NCBI GenBank assembly: GCA_017411835.1
Contig: JAFQPG010000015.1
Coordinates: 1-64,000, forward strand
Source: Ruminococcus sp.
Lineage (GTDB): Bacteria; Bacillota; Clostridia; Oscillospirales; Acutalibacteraceae
DNA: 64,000 bases
Reading direction: 5' to 3'
In this document: positions 32,237 through 41,896 of the stretch, one piece after another
How the letters are laid out: each line of letters starts with the position of its first letter
How positions within the stretch are numbered: the stretch's first letter is position 1
Translations under genes and position numbers: made by a program
The notes under the pieces: generated by a model
What the model was told of the DNA's origin: nothing
The model's database searches: none
What the model saw: the letters and a program-made list of their open reading frames with translations, nothing else

Positions 32237-32776
32237 TTACTTAAAAAATAGCGGTAGTTTCTCTAAGAAAATAATATCATCTCTGTCGGCAGCATCACCT
32301 TCAGCAAGCACAGCCGCCTTGCCTACTACAATACCGCCACAAGCGTCAGTGAGCTTTTCAAGCGCGGTTAAGCTCTCGCCTGTTGAAATAACATCGTCTA
32401 AAATAAGCACACGCTTTCCTTTTAGCTTTTGCGCTGCATCGTCACCTATGTAAAGCTTTTGCTCGTGTGCTGTGGTGATAGAATTAACTACAACAGAAAT
32501 CGGGTTAGTCATATAAACCTTTTCACCCTTACGAGCGACAACATAGTTTTTGCAACCGATGCGGGCAAATTCATAGCAAAGCGGAATGCTCTTTGCTTCT
32601 GCAGTTAAAACAACATCGTGCTCAGGGCAAATTTTCAAAAGCTCCTGAGCAGATTTTTCAGTAATCTCGACATCGTCAAACATAATAAAAGCGGCGATAT
32701 CAATTTTATCGTTAACTGAGCAGATTGGAAGCTCGCGCTCGCAACCTGCTATTGTCATTTTATAAGTCTTTTTCAT
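32237..32776 (-). CDS. Phosphoribosyltransferase, Apt-like
   Basis: A 179-residue type I phosphoribosyltransferase. The PRPP-binding motif VLILDDVISTGES lies near residues 127-139, and VVLTAEAKSIPLCY near 55-68 resembles adenine PRTases. Substrate assignment from sequence alone is uncertain, and xanthine or other purine bases remain possible. AGAGGTG precedes ATG. It lies between hit and comEC with gaps of 14 and 27 bases. Confidence 0.88.
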   Translation of the reverse strand: MKKTYKMTIAGCERELPICSVNDKIDIAAFIMFDDVEITEKSAQELLKICPEHDVVLTAEAKSIPLCYEFARIGCKNYVVARKGEKVYMTNPISVVVNSITTAHEQKLYIGDDAAQKLKGKRVLILDDVISTGESLTALEKLTDACGGIVVGKAAVLAEGDAADRDDIIFLEKLPLFFK

Positions 32777-32790
32777 AACACACCTCTATA

Positions 32791-33126
32791 TTACGCAAAA
32801 TCGCCGCTAAGCTTAGTACCGCCAAGCAAATGAAAATGCAAATGGAATACTGTTTGTCCGCCGTTTTCCTTGCAGTTATTGACAATGCGATAACCGTCAA
32901 GATCAAGCTCCTTTGCAATATGAGGAATTTTAGAGAAAATGTGTGAAACCACAGCGCAATTCTCCTCGTTTATCTCGTCAGCACAGCAAATATGCTCCTT
33001 TGGGATAATAAGCACGTGCACAGGTGCTTTAGGCTCTAAGTCATAAAACGCGATAATCTTATCGTCTTCGTAAACTTTATTTGATGGAATTTCACCGTTT
33101 GCAATCTTGCAAAATATACAACTCAT
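32791..33126 (-). CDS. HIT-family nucleotide hydrolase
   Basis: A 111-residue HIT protein (Hint type) with a CxxC pair in MSCIFCKIANGEIP at the start, HVLIIPKEHI in the middle and the catalytic triad FHLHFHLLGG near residues 94-103. These enzymes hydrolyse nucleoside phosphoramidates. GGAGG precedes ATG. It heads the small operon with the Apt-like gene, after the dacA terminator. Confidence 0.95.
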   Translation of the reverse strand: MSCIFCKIANGEIPSNKVYEDDKIIAFYDLEPKAPVHVLIIPKEHICCADEINEENCAVVSHIFSKIPHIAKELDLDGYRIVNNCKENGGQTVFHLHFHLLGGTKLSGDFA

Positions 33127-33210
33127 AATTAACCTCCAAAATATGATTTCGTATATTATATTTTCACTATTATTTTATACTTTATACTCAATTTCGTCAA
33201 TAGAGCAAAA

Positions 33211-33247
33211 ATAAAAAAGACGGTGAAAAACTCACCGTCTAATTTTT
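33211..33247 (-). terminator. Terminator after dacA
   Basis: AGACGGTGA/TCACCGTCT stem with a five-base loop, followed on the minus strand by a run of six T. Confidence 0.9.
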
Positions 33248-33249
33248 AT

Positions 33250-34548
33250 TTATCTGTATCTATAGCGTGAATTGCGTCTTTTTTTACGCTTATGCGAGGA
33301 TATAAGCATACACACAAAGATAATCAGCACGCACAATACAACAACAATCCATATAATGTTGTTGACAACAAAGCCGATAAATCGGTGCATCAGATAGTTT
33401 GACTGGTCACGCTCAATATCTTCAAGTGAAATGATATTTGAAGTACCGACTAACTGGGAATCATAGTACACAGAAACACTGCCAAACACCTGATTTTTCT
33501 CAATAGGTGCGCTGACATAGTCAGGCAAATCAACCTTTGTGCTCACAAGTGACTCGTCGTAGTTATTAGGAAGGAGTGCAGATACAGAACCGTCGGTTAC
33601 TGCATCGACATATTCGTCACCCCATACAAACTCAACAGGTAAGGTTTTCATAACCTCGTTATTCGGTAATAATTCTATATAAGAAATATTGTTAAATGCC
33701 CATTCGTACATTTGCTTTGTATCAAGCATCGCATAGTTAATCTCGTCCGCGTAAGAGAAAGGTGCACCGAGTGCAATACACATATATCTGTACTCGTCTT
33801 TTTGGGCAGTAGTAATCAGACATTTACCGGCTTCGTCGGTGTAGCCTGTTTTAACACCCTTAACAGGCGCATAGTAGTACTGCGGATAAGACGGGTCTAT
33901 CATATAGTTTGTTGTTTCAATTTTTGTATCCATTTTTTTAACATAGTACTGACTTGTTGCGGTAATCTCTTCAAAATACGGCTTTTCAAAAGCGTATTTC
34001 GTAATAACCGAAAGGTCAAGTGCGGTTGAATAATGCATTGAATCAAACAAGCCATGCGGATTGACAAAATGGGTTGATTTACATTCAAGCTGAGCTGCCT
34101 TCTGGTTCATAAGATTGACAAAATTATCAACCGAGCCATTGCCGACATAATCAGCAAGCACCCACGCCGCATCATTTCCCGACGGCACCATCATACCATA
34201 CAGAAGGTCGATAACCGCGAAATCTTCACCGATATGACTTTGAAGCCCCATAACAGAGCTTTCAGGGTCAAGACCGATAAAAGCATCTTCCTTTATAGTA
34301 ATGCTTGTGTTTTCTAAATCAGGGATATTTTCAGTTACTACTATGTAGGTCATAATTTTTGTAAGAGAAGCAGGATACATCTTTTCGTTTGCATTTTTCT
34401 CATAAACTACAGTATTAGTATCTAAATTCTCCATATAAATAGCTGATGAGCTGGTGTCGACATTACAGCCGAAATCCGCCGCAGAAGCAGTCAGCATAGA
34501 CACACTAAGCACAGCAATCAAAATAATAGCAAAAACAAATTTCTTCAT
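33250..34548 (-). CDS. D-alanyl-D-alanine carboxypeptidase (PBP5-like)
   Basis: A 432-residue penicillin-binding protein that trims the terminal D-Ala of peptidoglycan stem peptides. It has a signal peptide (to about 24), the SxxK motif in PASLTKIM near residues 61-68, SGND near 121, and KTG in KGVKTGYTDEAG near 231. A beta-rich C-terminal domain is followed by a transmembrane helix near 393-416 and a basic tail, instead of the amphipathic anchor of E. coli PBP5. Class A serine active site intact. Sporulating Firmicutes often carry several paralogues. Confidence 0.94.
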   Translation of the reverse strand: MKKFVFAIILIAVLSVSMLTASAADFGCNVDTSSSAIYMENLDTNTVVYEKNANEKMYPASLTKIMTYIVVTENIPDLENTSITIKEDAFIGLDPESSVMGLQSHIGEDFAVIDLLYGMMVPSGNDAAWVLADYVGNGSVDNFVNLMNQKAAQLECKSTHFVNPHGLFDSMHYSTALDLSVITKYAFEKPYFEEITATSQYYVKKMDTKIETTNYMIDPSYPQYYYAPVKGVKTGYTDEAGKCLITTAQKDEYRYMCIALGAPFSYADEINYAMLDTKQMYEWAFNNISYIELLPNNEVMKTLPVEFVWGDEYVDAVTDGSVSALLPNNYDESLVSTKVDLPDYVSAPIEKNQVFGSVSVYYDSQLVGTSNIISLEDIERDQSNYLMHRFIGFVVNNIIWIVVVLCVLIIFVCMLISSHKRKKRRNSRYRYR

Positions 34549-34600
34549 ACTCAGCCCCCTTTTGTCTATATTACAATATCACTTACATTTATGCAAGTCA

Positions 34601-34633
34601 AAAATAAAAACGCACAGCAAGTTCTGTGCGTTT
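34601..34633 (-). terminator. Terminator after plsY
   Basis: ACGCACAG (34610-34617) with CTGTGCGT (34624-34631), T-run on the minus strand, about 8 bases after the plsY stop. Confidence 0.9.
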
Positions 34634-34638
34634 TAAAT

Positions 34639-35343
34639 TTATGCATTTGTTTTCTTTTTCTTTGCGGTGATTTTCTTTTCCTCACCTTTTAAAAGTCTTT
34701 TAATGTTGTCCTTATGCTTAACGATAACAAAAACACCCAAAAACAGCGACAAGAAGCTTGTCAAAAGTACATAACGCAACGGGAACACTCCCGCACGATA
34801 ATCAAAGAAAAATGTAATTAAAAATGTATATACGCCGTAAAGGCCTGCACAAGTAATAGATGCAAGCGAAATAATCTTTGAACAAAAGAAAACAATCAGG
34901 AAGGTAGCAACTATCAAAAGGAATACTCTGTAGTCAGTAGCCGCCATCATAGCAGCCGCGGTGACAATACCTTTGCCACCTTTAAAGCCGAAATACACAG
35001 GGTACATATGACCGATAATCGCAAAAATGCCACCGATAAAACCGCCATATATTATAAGTTCCTGCAACAGAGCATCTGCTGTAGTGACTTCTATGGTAGA
35101 AAAAATCCATCTACCAACAAAACCTGCTATAACACCTTTTAAGAAATCAAAAAGCAAAGTAAAAACTGCAGGTGCGACACCAACTGAGCGAAGCACGTTA
35201 GTAAAGCCTGCGTTACCACTACCCATTTCCCTGATGTCCTTATTTGAACTCATTTTTGTAAAAATAACCGCAAAGCTGATGCTACCAAAAAGATATGCCA
35301 CAACAGCGGTGATTAGAACTCTGATAATTATATCAACTGTCAT
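34639..35343 (-). CDS. plsY: Acyl-phosphate glycerol-3-phosphate acyltransferase
   Basis: A 234-residue membrane enzyme that transfers acyl groups from acyl-phosphate to glycerol-3-phosphate, the first step of phospholipid synthesis. Signatures are AYLFGSISFAVI near the start, GSGNAGFTNVLR near residues 42-53, and FKGGKGIVTAAA near 116-127. The tail is Lys-rich. It starts in an ATGA overlap with der, the classical der-plsY pairing in Firmicutes. Confidence 0.96.
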   Translation of the reverse strand: MTVDIIIRVLITAVVAYLFGSISFAVIFTKMSSNKDIREMGSGNAGFTNVLRSVGVAPAVFTLLFDFLKGVIAGFVGRWIFSTIEVTTADALLQELIIYGGFIGGIFAIIGHMYPVYFGFKGGKGIVTAAAMMAATDYRVFLLIVATFLIVFFCSKIISLASITCAGLYGVYTFLITFFFDYRAGVFPLRYVLLTSFLSLFLGVFVIVKHKDNIKRLLKGEEKKITAKKKKTNA

Positions 35344-36656
35344 TTGTCTCCTCTTTCTCTGATTACTATTCTTACAGGGGTACCGGTCAGCTCAAAAGCC
35401 TCTCTGATACGGTTTTCCAGATATCTCTGATACGAGAAATGGAAAAGTTCAGCGTCGTTACAGAAAAACACAAATGTTGGCGGCTTTGTTGAAGCCTGTG
35501 TCATATAGTAAATTTTAAGTCTTCTGCCTTTATCCGTAGGTGGCTGAACACGCATAGTAGCCTGAGCCAAAAGCTCGTTGAGCATACCTGTTTTAATACG
35601 CATTGCGTTGTTGTTAGAAACCTGCACGATAAGCTCGAAAAGGTTTGTAAGTCGCTGACCTGTTTTCGCAGAGATAAATACAGACGGTGTGTAGGACATA
35701 AATGCAAACTCGGTTTCGATATCCTTTTTGAAGTTTTGCATAGTTTTGTCGTCTTTTTCGATAGCGTCCCATTTATTTACAGCGATTATACAACCCTTGC
35801 CGGCTTCAAGCGCCATACCGGCAATTTTGGTATCCTGCTCGGTAACACCGGTTTGTGCATCAATCATAATAACGCAGACATCGCATCTCTCGATAGCCAT
35901 TTTAGCACGCAGGATAGAATACTTTTCTATAGCATCTACGATTTTACTTTTCTTACGCATACCTGCGGTGTCGATAAAATTAAATGTACCAAACTGGTTC
36001 TCGATTTTTGTATCGATGCTGTCTCTTGTTGTACCTGCAATATTAGATACGATACAACGGCTCTCGCCTGTAATCTTATTGATAAGCGAAGATTTGCCGA
36101 CATTTGGTCTGCCGATAACAGCAACAGAAATGACCTCAGGGTCGTCCTCAAGCTCGTCATCAGTAGGTAAATGTGCAAACGCGGCATCAAGCAAATCGCC
36201 TGTGCCATGGCCATGAATCGACGACACAGCAATAGGCTCTAAGCCCAAATTATAAAACTCATAAAATGCAGGGTCAGGCTCGCCGACAGCATCACATTTA
36301 TTAACACAAAGCACTATAGGCTTTGAGCTTTTAAGCAACATCTGAGCAACATCGAGGTCGGTCGCAACAACACCTGAACGAACATCAGTCACAAGAATAA
36401 TCACGTCTGCTGTCTCGATAGCAAGCTCTGCTTGCAGTCGCATCTGAGATAAAATAATATCGTCCGAATGAGGTTCAATACCGCCTGTATCAATGATAGT
36501 AGCGGCTCTGCCCTGCCATTCAACCTCGCCGTAAATACGGTCTCGCGTTACACCCGGGGTATCGTCAACGATAGAAACCCTTTGACCAATAAGCTTATTA
36601 AACAATGTTGATTTGCCGACATTTGGTCTGCCGACAATCGCAATTACAGGCTTCAT
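35340..36656 (-). CDS. der: Ribosome biogenesis GTPase Der (EngA)
   Basis: A 438-residue GTPase with two tandem G domains, needed for 50S subunit assembly. GRPNVGKSTLFN begins near residue 8 and GRPNVGKSSLIN near 182, with NKCD and NKWD specificity motifs. A C-terminal KH-like domain ends GTPVRIVIRERGDK. It overlaps the DUF512 gene upstream and plsY downstream by four bases each, so the three are one translational unit. Confidence 0.97.
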   Translation of the reverse strand: MKPVIAIVGRPNVGKSTLFNKLIGQRVSIVDDTPGVTRDRIYGEVEWQGRAATIIDTGGIEPHSDDIILSQMRLQAELAIETADVIILVTDVRSGVVATDLDVAQMLLKSSKPIVLCVNKCDAVGEPDPAFYEFYNLGLEPIAVSSIHGHGTGDLLDAAFAHLPTDDELEDDPEVISVAVIGRPNVGKSSLINKITGESRCIVSNIAGTTRDSIDTKIENQFGTFNFIDTAGMRKKSKIVDAIEKYSILRAKMAIERCDVCVIMIDAQTGVTEQDTKIAGMALEAGKGCIIAVNKWDAIEKDDKTMQNFKKDIETEFAFMSYTPSVFISAKTGQRLTNLFELIVQVSNNNAMRIKTGMLNELLAQATMRVQPPTDKGRRLKIYYMTQASTKPPTFVFFCNDAELFHFSYQRYLENRIREAFELTGTPVRIVIRERGDK

Positions 36657-37969
36657 ATTAACACTCCCCCCTTAGAAATTACTGCATTAAGTAACTGCTC
36701 ACCGTTATTATTAACCGGTGTCAGTTTAATATTTAAGCTATTCTCAACATCCTTTACAGATGTATCGTCTAAAAATAAATCGTTTTCGTATCTTAGCATC
36801 GCTGATGTGATTAAAAGCTCATCGCCTAAATCAACATCTTTAAGCTGATTTATCAAATCTCTACCGACAATCAGTCCGCTGACGTTAACCCCGCCACCAA
36901 AGAACTCATTAACAATAGGTACAACATTGACCTTTACATTTGAAAATTTTTCTTCGATGCTGTCCATCATTTTACGCATAAATGGAGCAACAGATGTGCC
37001 GCAAGCGATGGTGACTTTTCTGCTCATAGTGGTGTCACCATCATACCAATCAAGCGCGTAGTTTAGCTCGTCTTCTAAAAGCGAGATAAGTCCGACACCG
37101 TTTTCAAGCGCAGAAAAATCTTCGTAGTGCTCAGCTTTTGGTAAAGGAAGCTCTGCTTTAATATACAGCTCGTCTGCCGCAAAAGCGATGCGTCTGCCGT
37201 GCTTTTTTAAGCACTTGTCTGCAAACTCTTCGATTATAGCAATCGTTTCAAGTGCTTTTTCTTTATCAAAAGGTGTCAAAGGCGCTAAGCCCTCTCTATG
37301 CGCTGTCAGTCCTACAGGCACAACAGCAATCATATTTACACCTAAGCTTTCTAAATCAGATAGGGTGCGTTTCAATTCGTCACCATCGTTATAAGAAGGA
37401 CAACAGACAATTTGGGTATTGACCTCGATTGAGCTATTGCACAAACGCTCTAAATGCTTTAACGCATCTCCTGCAAATCGGTTGTTCATCATTTTGCATC
37501 TGAGCTCTTTGTTCGTAGTATGAACAGAAACATTAACAGGACTGATGTGCATTTTAATAATCCTGTCAATTTCGTGCTCAGTGATATTTGTAAGCGTGAT
37601 ATAGTTACCGAATAAAAACGAAAGACGTGAGTCATCATCTTTAAAATACAATGTATCCCTCAAGCCTTTTGGTAATTGGTCGATAAAGCAGAATATACAT
37701 TTATTCTTACAGCTTCTTTGCTCGTCCATAAGATAAGAGTCAAACAAAAGACCGAGCTCATCGTACTCAGGCTTTTTGAGCTTTATGGTTCTTTGCTCTC
37801 CCTTTTCGTCAGCGATAACCAAAGTAAGCTGTTTTGAAAACTGATAAAAGCGGTAGTCAAGCACGTCTACAATCTCGTTTGAATTGATAGACACCAGATA
37901 CTCGCCCGCTTTAATTTTACAGCGTGATGCGTGACTATGCTTTTCTACACTATTAATTTTTACTGACAT
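36653..37969 (-). CDS. DUF512 radical SAM-like protein with PDZ-type N-terminus
   Basis: About 438 residues. A PDZ-like start (AGEYLVSINSNEIVDVLDYR) is followed by an iron-sulfur cluster motif CKNKCIFCFIDQLP near residues 86-99. The DUF512 C-terminus includes IACGTSVAPFM and VNEFFGGGVNVSGL. This conserved Firmicute family usually precedes der, as here, and its role is unknown. ATG 37969 is preferred over the GTG six bases earlier because GGGGGTG sits 5 bases upstream. It follows rpmF across a terminator. Confidence 0.9.
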   Translation of the reverse strand: MSVKINSVEKHSHASRCKIKAGEYLVSINSNEIVDVLDYRFYQFSKQLTLVIADEKGEQRTIKLKKPEYDELGLLFDSYLMDEQRSCKNKCIFCFIDQLPKGLRDTLYFKDDDSRLSFLFGNYITLTNITEHEIDRIIKMHISPVNVSVHTTNKELRCKMMNNRFAGDALKHLERLCNSSIEVNTQIVCCPSYNDGDELKRTLSDLESLGVNMIAVVPVGLTAHREGLAPLTPFDKEKALETIAIIEEFADKCLKKHGRRIAFAADELYIKAELPLPKAEHYEDFSALENGVGLISLLEDELNYALDWYDGDTTMSRKVTIACGTSVAPFMRKMMDSIEEKFSNVKVNVVPIVNEFFGGGVNVSGLIVGRDLINQLKDVDLGDELLITSAMLRYENDLFLDDTSVKDVENSLNIKLTPVNNNGEQLLNAVISKGGVLI

Positions 37970-37989
37970 AGTCACACCCCCATATAAAA

Positions 37990-38018
37990 CAAAAGGGCGG
38001 TCAGTAGTCCTGCCGCCT
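37990..38018 (-). terminator. Terminator after rpmF
   Basis: GGCGG (37996-38000) with CCGCC (38013-38017), followed on the minus strand by CTTTTGTTTT. The stem is short. Confidence 0.65.
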
Positions 38019-38035
38019 GATACTTTTGTTATTGA

Positions 38036-38221
38036 TTATTCAGCATCTTTAGCGATAACCTGTCTGCCGTTATACATACCACAGTTACCACATACTCTGT
38101 GTGGAGCCTTGTACTCGCCGCAGTTTGGACAAACACTAAGAGCAGGCATTGGAAGTTTCCAAACGTTGTTTCTTCTCTTGTCTCTTCTTGCTTTTGAATG
38201 CTTTCTAGCTGGTACTGCCAT
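38036..38221 (-). CDS. rpmF: 50S ribosomal protein L32
   Basis: A 61-residue L32. MAVPARKHSKARRDKRRN is the classical basic start, and CPNCGEYKAPHRVCGNCG supplies a four-cysteine zinc site, so this is the zinc-containing form. GGAGG precedes ATG. It follows the YceD-like gene by 28 bases, the common yceD-rpmF order. Confidence 0.98.
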   Translation of the reverse strand: MAVPARKHSKARRDKRRNNVWKLPMPALSVCPNCGEYKAPHRVCGNCGMYNGRQVIAKDAE

Positions 38222-38249
38222 TGTGACGACCTCCTTGTAAAATTATATG

Positions 38250-38744
38250 TTAGTCTAGTAATTCTTTTAATGCTTCAAGTCTTGGATCAATCACGCGCTT
38301 GTCACAAGCACATTCGCCTAAGTTAAGATTATGTCCACATTTTTGACAGAGACCTTGACAGTCTCCCTTGCAAAGGTACTTAGACGGTAAATTCAGTATA
38401 ATGTCTGAAGTGACGAGCTCGGATAAATCAAGCTTGTAGTCGGTGGTTTCGATGTATTCATCATTGTAGTCACCCTCGAGCGACTCAACAAGTCTGTGCG
38501 AGAAATGCTGAGACATCTTTTTTTCGACGTCAACAAAGCACCTGTCACAAGGACGAGAGTACTCAAAAGAAACGTCGATATCAAGAGTAACAAGCCCCGT
38601 CTTATTTACGATAACCGCAGAAACATCAACGTCAGATTTGAATGGATATATCCCGTCGAGCTCGATATCGGACAAAGACAAGGTGTAGTGATAGTCAGAT
38701 TTCATGCCGTCATTCACGAAGATATCCTTAAGTGAAAGTAGCAT
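38250..38744 (-). CDS. YceD/DUF177 family protein
   Basis: A 164-residue YceD-like protein, normally cotranscribed with rpmF and linked to 23S rRNA or ribosome assembly. Cysteines are arranged as RPCDRCF near residue 67, then CKGDCQGLCQKCGHNL, then CAC near the C-terminus, suggesting metal binding. ATG 38744 has AAAGGAAGGG upstream; the longer frame to 38765 does not. Confidence 0.88.
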   Translation of the reverse strand: MLLSLKDIFVNDGMKSDYHYTLSLSDIELDGIYPFKSDVDVSAVIVNKTGLVTLDIDVSFEYSRPCDRCFVDVEKKMSQHFSHRLVESLEGDYNDEYIETTDYKLDLSELVTSDIILNLPSKYLCKGDCQGLCQKCGHNLNLGECACDKRVIDPRLEALKELLD

Positions 38745-38894
38745 AACAACCCTTCCTTTACGCAATAATGCATACTAAAACACTATTTAGTATTATAATA
38801 AAACAATCGTCGCTTGTCAATAATAAAAGCACAAAAATTTCGCTTAATTAAAGCAAGTAAATTCCCCATATATTTATATATTTTTCACACAAAA

Positions 38895-38937
38895 ATATCC
38901 TCACCCTGCTTAGAGTGAGGATATTTCTAATATAGAA
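38895..38937 (-). terminator. Terminator after alaS, flanked by a TTCTAA palindrome
   Basis: ATATCCTCAC (38895-38904) with GTGAGGATAT (38915-38924) and a minus-strand T-run. TTCTAATATAGAA (38925-38937), a copy of the dispersed AT palindrome, sits between it and the alaS stop. Nothing else is visible in the gap up to 38250's promoter side. Confidence 0.85.
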
Positions 38938-38950
38938 TTATAAATTAATA

Positions 38951-41584
38951 TTATGCGTTAAGAGTTTCTTCTACTATACCCTTGACTGCCATAACAGCCT
39001 CGTCAGCCATCTTGACGTTTTTACCGCCTGCCATAGCCATATCAGGCTTACCGCCACCGTTACCGCCGGCAATAATAGCAACCTTTTTGACGATATCGCC
39101 TGCTTTCAAGCCAGATGCGATAGCAGCCTTAGAGCTTGCGCAAGCAAAAGTCAGCTTTTCGCCATTGATACCCGCAATAACAACAACGCAGTTTTCAACT
39201 CTGTCGATAACCTTGTCGCACATATTTTTGAGCATATCAGGTGTAACATCGGTCAAAATAGCGGTGATAACCTTTGTATCCTTAACAAGTGGTGCACTCT
39301 CGATAATCTGAGCAACCTGTGTGCCTGCGAGCTGTGATTTCAAAGACTCTATTTCCTTTGTCTTATCCTTTAATTCCTGAGCTATACGCTGGGCACCCTG
39401 CACGAGCTCTTTAGGGTTATTAATATGAAGAATCTGGGAAGCAATAACGCAAGCGTTAACTGCTGTGTTGAGATATTCAAGCACGCCCTTGCCTGTTACA
39501 GCCTCAATACGTCTGACACCAGCCGCAACAGAGCCTTCCTGCTTGATTTTGAAAAGGCCGAGCGCTGAGGTATTATCCACATGAGTACCACCACAAAATT
39601 CAAGCGAGAAATCAGACGCTGAAACAACGCGTACAACATCGCCGTACTTTTCGCCGAAAAGTGCCATAGCGCCAAGCTTTTTAGCTTCTTCAATCGGCAT
39701 CTCGCGTGATAAAACAGGAACAGCGGAAAGTATCATTTCGTTGACTCTTTCTTCTACTTCAATCATTTCTTTTGCTGTAAGAGCAGAGAAATGAGTAAAG
39801 TCAAAACGAACCATTTCTTCGCTTACAAGCTGACCTGCCTGCTGAACGTGATTTCCAAGCACCTCTCTTAAAGCTGCCTGCAGTAAATGAGCTGCTGTAT
39901 GGTTGCGCTTGATGTCTTCTCTTCTTGATGCATCTATAGCACAGAAAACATCGTCATTTACAGAAATTGCACCTTCTTCAATTTCGCAAACGTGCAGATA
40001 AATGCCGTTGTTATCCTTAGAAACATTATCAATATTTGCTTTGCCTGAATCTGCAGTCACGCTACCTGTATCAGCAACCTGACCACCGGACTCTGCATAA
40101 AATGGCGTTTTATCAAATGCAAGTACAACGCTCTCGCCGGCAAAAGCGCTTTCTACACGCTCGCCGTCTTTAATGATAGCAAGCACCTTAGCGTTTGCGG
40201 TATAGTCTGTATAGCCTACGAAATCAGTTGCTGCTACGTCTGATAAATCAGTAGCATCAGATACCCAAGCATCTGCGCCTGCGTTTTTACGAGCAGCACG
40301 ACTACGCTTTTTCTGCTCTACAAGTAAATCTTTGAAACGCTCAATATCAACCTTGATGCCTTTTTCTTCGAGAATTTCTCTTGTCAAATCAATCGGGAAG
40401 CCGTAAGTATCGTTAAGCTTGAATGCATCTTCGCCTGAAAGCATTTTAACAGAATCATCATCAATGATGCTTTGAAGCATTGAAAGGCCTTGGTCGATAG
40501 TTTTAGCAAAGTTTTCTTCTTCAATTTTAATAAGCTTTGTAATGTAATCTTTCTTTTCAACAAGCTCAGGATAAGCAGATGCGTTTTCTTTGATAACAGT
40601 TTCGCAAACCTTGTAAAGGAAAGGCTCTGTCATACCGAGCAATCTGCCGTGACGAGCACCACGACGGAGAAGTCGTCTTAATACATAGCCTCTGCCCTCG
40701 TTTGATGGCATAACGCCGTCAGCAATCATAAATGTTGTTGAGCGAATGTGGTCGGTGATAACTCGAAGTGAGATATCATTTTTCTCATTTTCGCCGTAGT
40801 TAACGCCAACGATATCAGAAATGTGCTTCATAATATTCTGCACTGTATCAACTAAGAAAAGGTTATCTACGCCCTGCATTACGCAAGCAAGACGCTCAAG
40901 ACCCATACCTGTGTCGATATTTGGGTGCTCAAGTGGAGTATAGTGGTCCATACCGTCAGAGTCAAACTGAGTAAATACAAGGTTCCAAACCTCAACAAAG
41001 CGGTCACATTCACAGCCTACTGCACAATCAGGTGAACCACAGCCCTTTTCCTCTCCACGGTCAAAGTAGATTTCTGAACAAGGACCGCAAGGACCGGAGC
41101 CGTGCTCCCAGAAGTTGTCGGCTTTACCTAAACGAACCATATGTGATGGGTCAACGCCGACCTCCTGTGTCCAGATTTTATATGCCTCGTCATCGTTTTC
41201 GTAAATAGAAACGTAGAGCTTTTCAACAGGCATCTCGAGCACCTTGGTAAAGAACTCCCACGCCCACGCGGTTGCCTCGTGCTTGAAATAATCACCAAAC
41301 GAGAAATTACCGAGCATCTCAAAATAAGTACCGTGACGAGCGGTAATACCAACGCGCTCGATATCAGGTGTACGGATACATTTCTGACAGGTTGTTACAC
41401 GCTTTCTAGGAGGTGTAATCTCGCCTGTAAAATACTTTTTCATTGGTGCCATACCTGAGTTGATAAGCAAAAGCGAATTATCGTCCTTTGGAATGAGCGG
41501 GAAGCTCTCTAAACGCAAATGACCTTTGCTCTCCATAAATGACAAAAACTTTTCTCTTAATTCATTAAGACCTGTCCACTGCAT
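38951..41584 (-). CDS. alaS: Alanyl-tRNA synthetase
   Basis: An 877-residue class II synthetase. The start MQWTGLNELREKFLSF, the class II core (FEMLGNFSFGDYFK), and the editing domain HTAAHLLQAALRE near residue 563 with CGGTHVDNTSALG near 660 are all present. The C-terminal DHHA1-like domain has GNGGGKPDMAMAGGKN. AAGGAG lies about 10 bases before ATG 41584. The frame stays open upstream through the T-box leader, but that extension is RNA structure and not protein. Confidence 0.97.
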   Translation of the reverse strand: MQWTGLNELREKFLSFMESKGHLRLESFPLIPKDDNSLLLINSGMAPMKKYFTGEITPPRKRVTTCQKCIRTPDIERVGITARHGTYFEMLGNFSFGDYFKHEATAWAWEFFTKVLEMPVEKLYVSIYENDDEAYKIWTQEVGVDPSHMVRLGKADNFWEHGSGPCGPCSEIYFDRGEEKGCGSPDCAVGCECDRFVEVWNLVFTQFDSDGMDHYTPLEHPNIDTGMGLERLACVMQGVDNLFLVDTVQNIMKHISDIVGVNYGENEKNDISLRVITDHIRSTTFMIADGVMPSNEGRGYVLRRLLRRGARHGRLLGMTEPFLYKVCETVIKENASAYPELVEKKDYITKLIKIEEENFAKTIDQGLSMLQSIIDDDSVKMLSGEDAFKLNDTYGFPIDLTREILEEKGIKVDIERFKDLLVEQKKRSRAARKNAGADAWVSDATDLSDVAATDFVGYTDYTANAKVLAIIKDGERVESAFAGESVVLAFDKTPFYAESGGQVADTGSVTADSGKANIDNVSKDNNGIYLHVCEIEEGAISVNDDVFCAIDASRREDIKRNHTAAHLLQAALREVLGNHVQQAGQLVSEEMVRFDFTHFSALTAKEMIEVEERVNEMILSAVPVLSREMPIEEAKKLGAMALFGEKYGDVVRVVSASDFSLEFCGGTHVDNTSALGLFKIKQEGSVAAGVRRIEAVTGKGVLEYLNTAVNACVIASQILHINNPKELVQGAQRIAQELKDKTKEIESLKSQLAGTQVAQIIESAPLVKDTKVITAILTDVTPDMLKNMCDKVIDRVENCVVVIAGINGEKLTFACASSKAAIASGLKAGDIVKKVAIIAGGNGGGKPDMAMAGGKNVKMADEAVMAVKGIVEETLNA

Positions 41585-41639
41585 AAAAATATCTCCTTTT
41601 TGCGGGAAGTTAAGACTTAGTCCCAACCTTTCCCTACAA

Positions 41640-41880
41640 TAAATTATAAAATAAAAAGCCTGCCCCAGAATATGGGACAGGCTAACCTGCGGTACCACCC
41701 AAATTGACGATTTAAAAACCGTCCACTTGATTGTCTTTAACGCAGACCTACGTCGTGCTTTCACACGAAGGCTCAAAGGTAGCTGTAAAGCGGTGATGTA
41801 GAAGCCTTCCAGCAACGGCTCCCTCTCTTTGACAACACTGATGCTTTACTCGTCTTGTCACAGCCCACTAATATCGTAGT
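41640..41880 (-). promoter_or_regulatory. T-box riboswitch leader of alaS
   Basis: On the minus strand the T-box sequence GGGTGGTACCGC lies at about 41687-41703, followed by a terminator (AGCCTGTCCC pairing with GGGGCAGGCT, then a T-run) at about 41647-41688. Upstream is a stem I with GTAAAGC/GCTTTAC arms and an AGAGAGGGAG bulge typical of T-boxes. Uncharged tRNA-Ala would stabilise the antiterminator and switch on alaS. The specifier codon was not resolved with certainty. Confidence 0.93.
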
Positions 41881-41896
41881 TATTATAAAACTTAGT

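Noticed and set aside
41585..41815. 77-residue N-terminal extension of AlaS
   Set aside because: The region is the T-box leader and its terminator; ATG 41584 has a proper ribosome site and matches the usual AlaS start.
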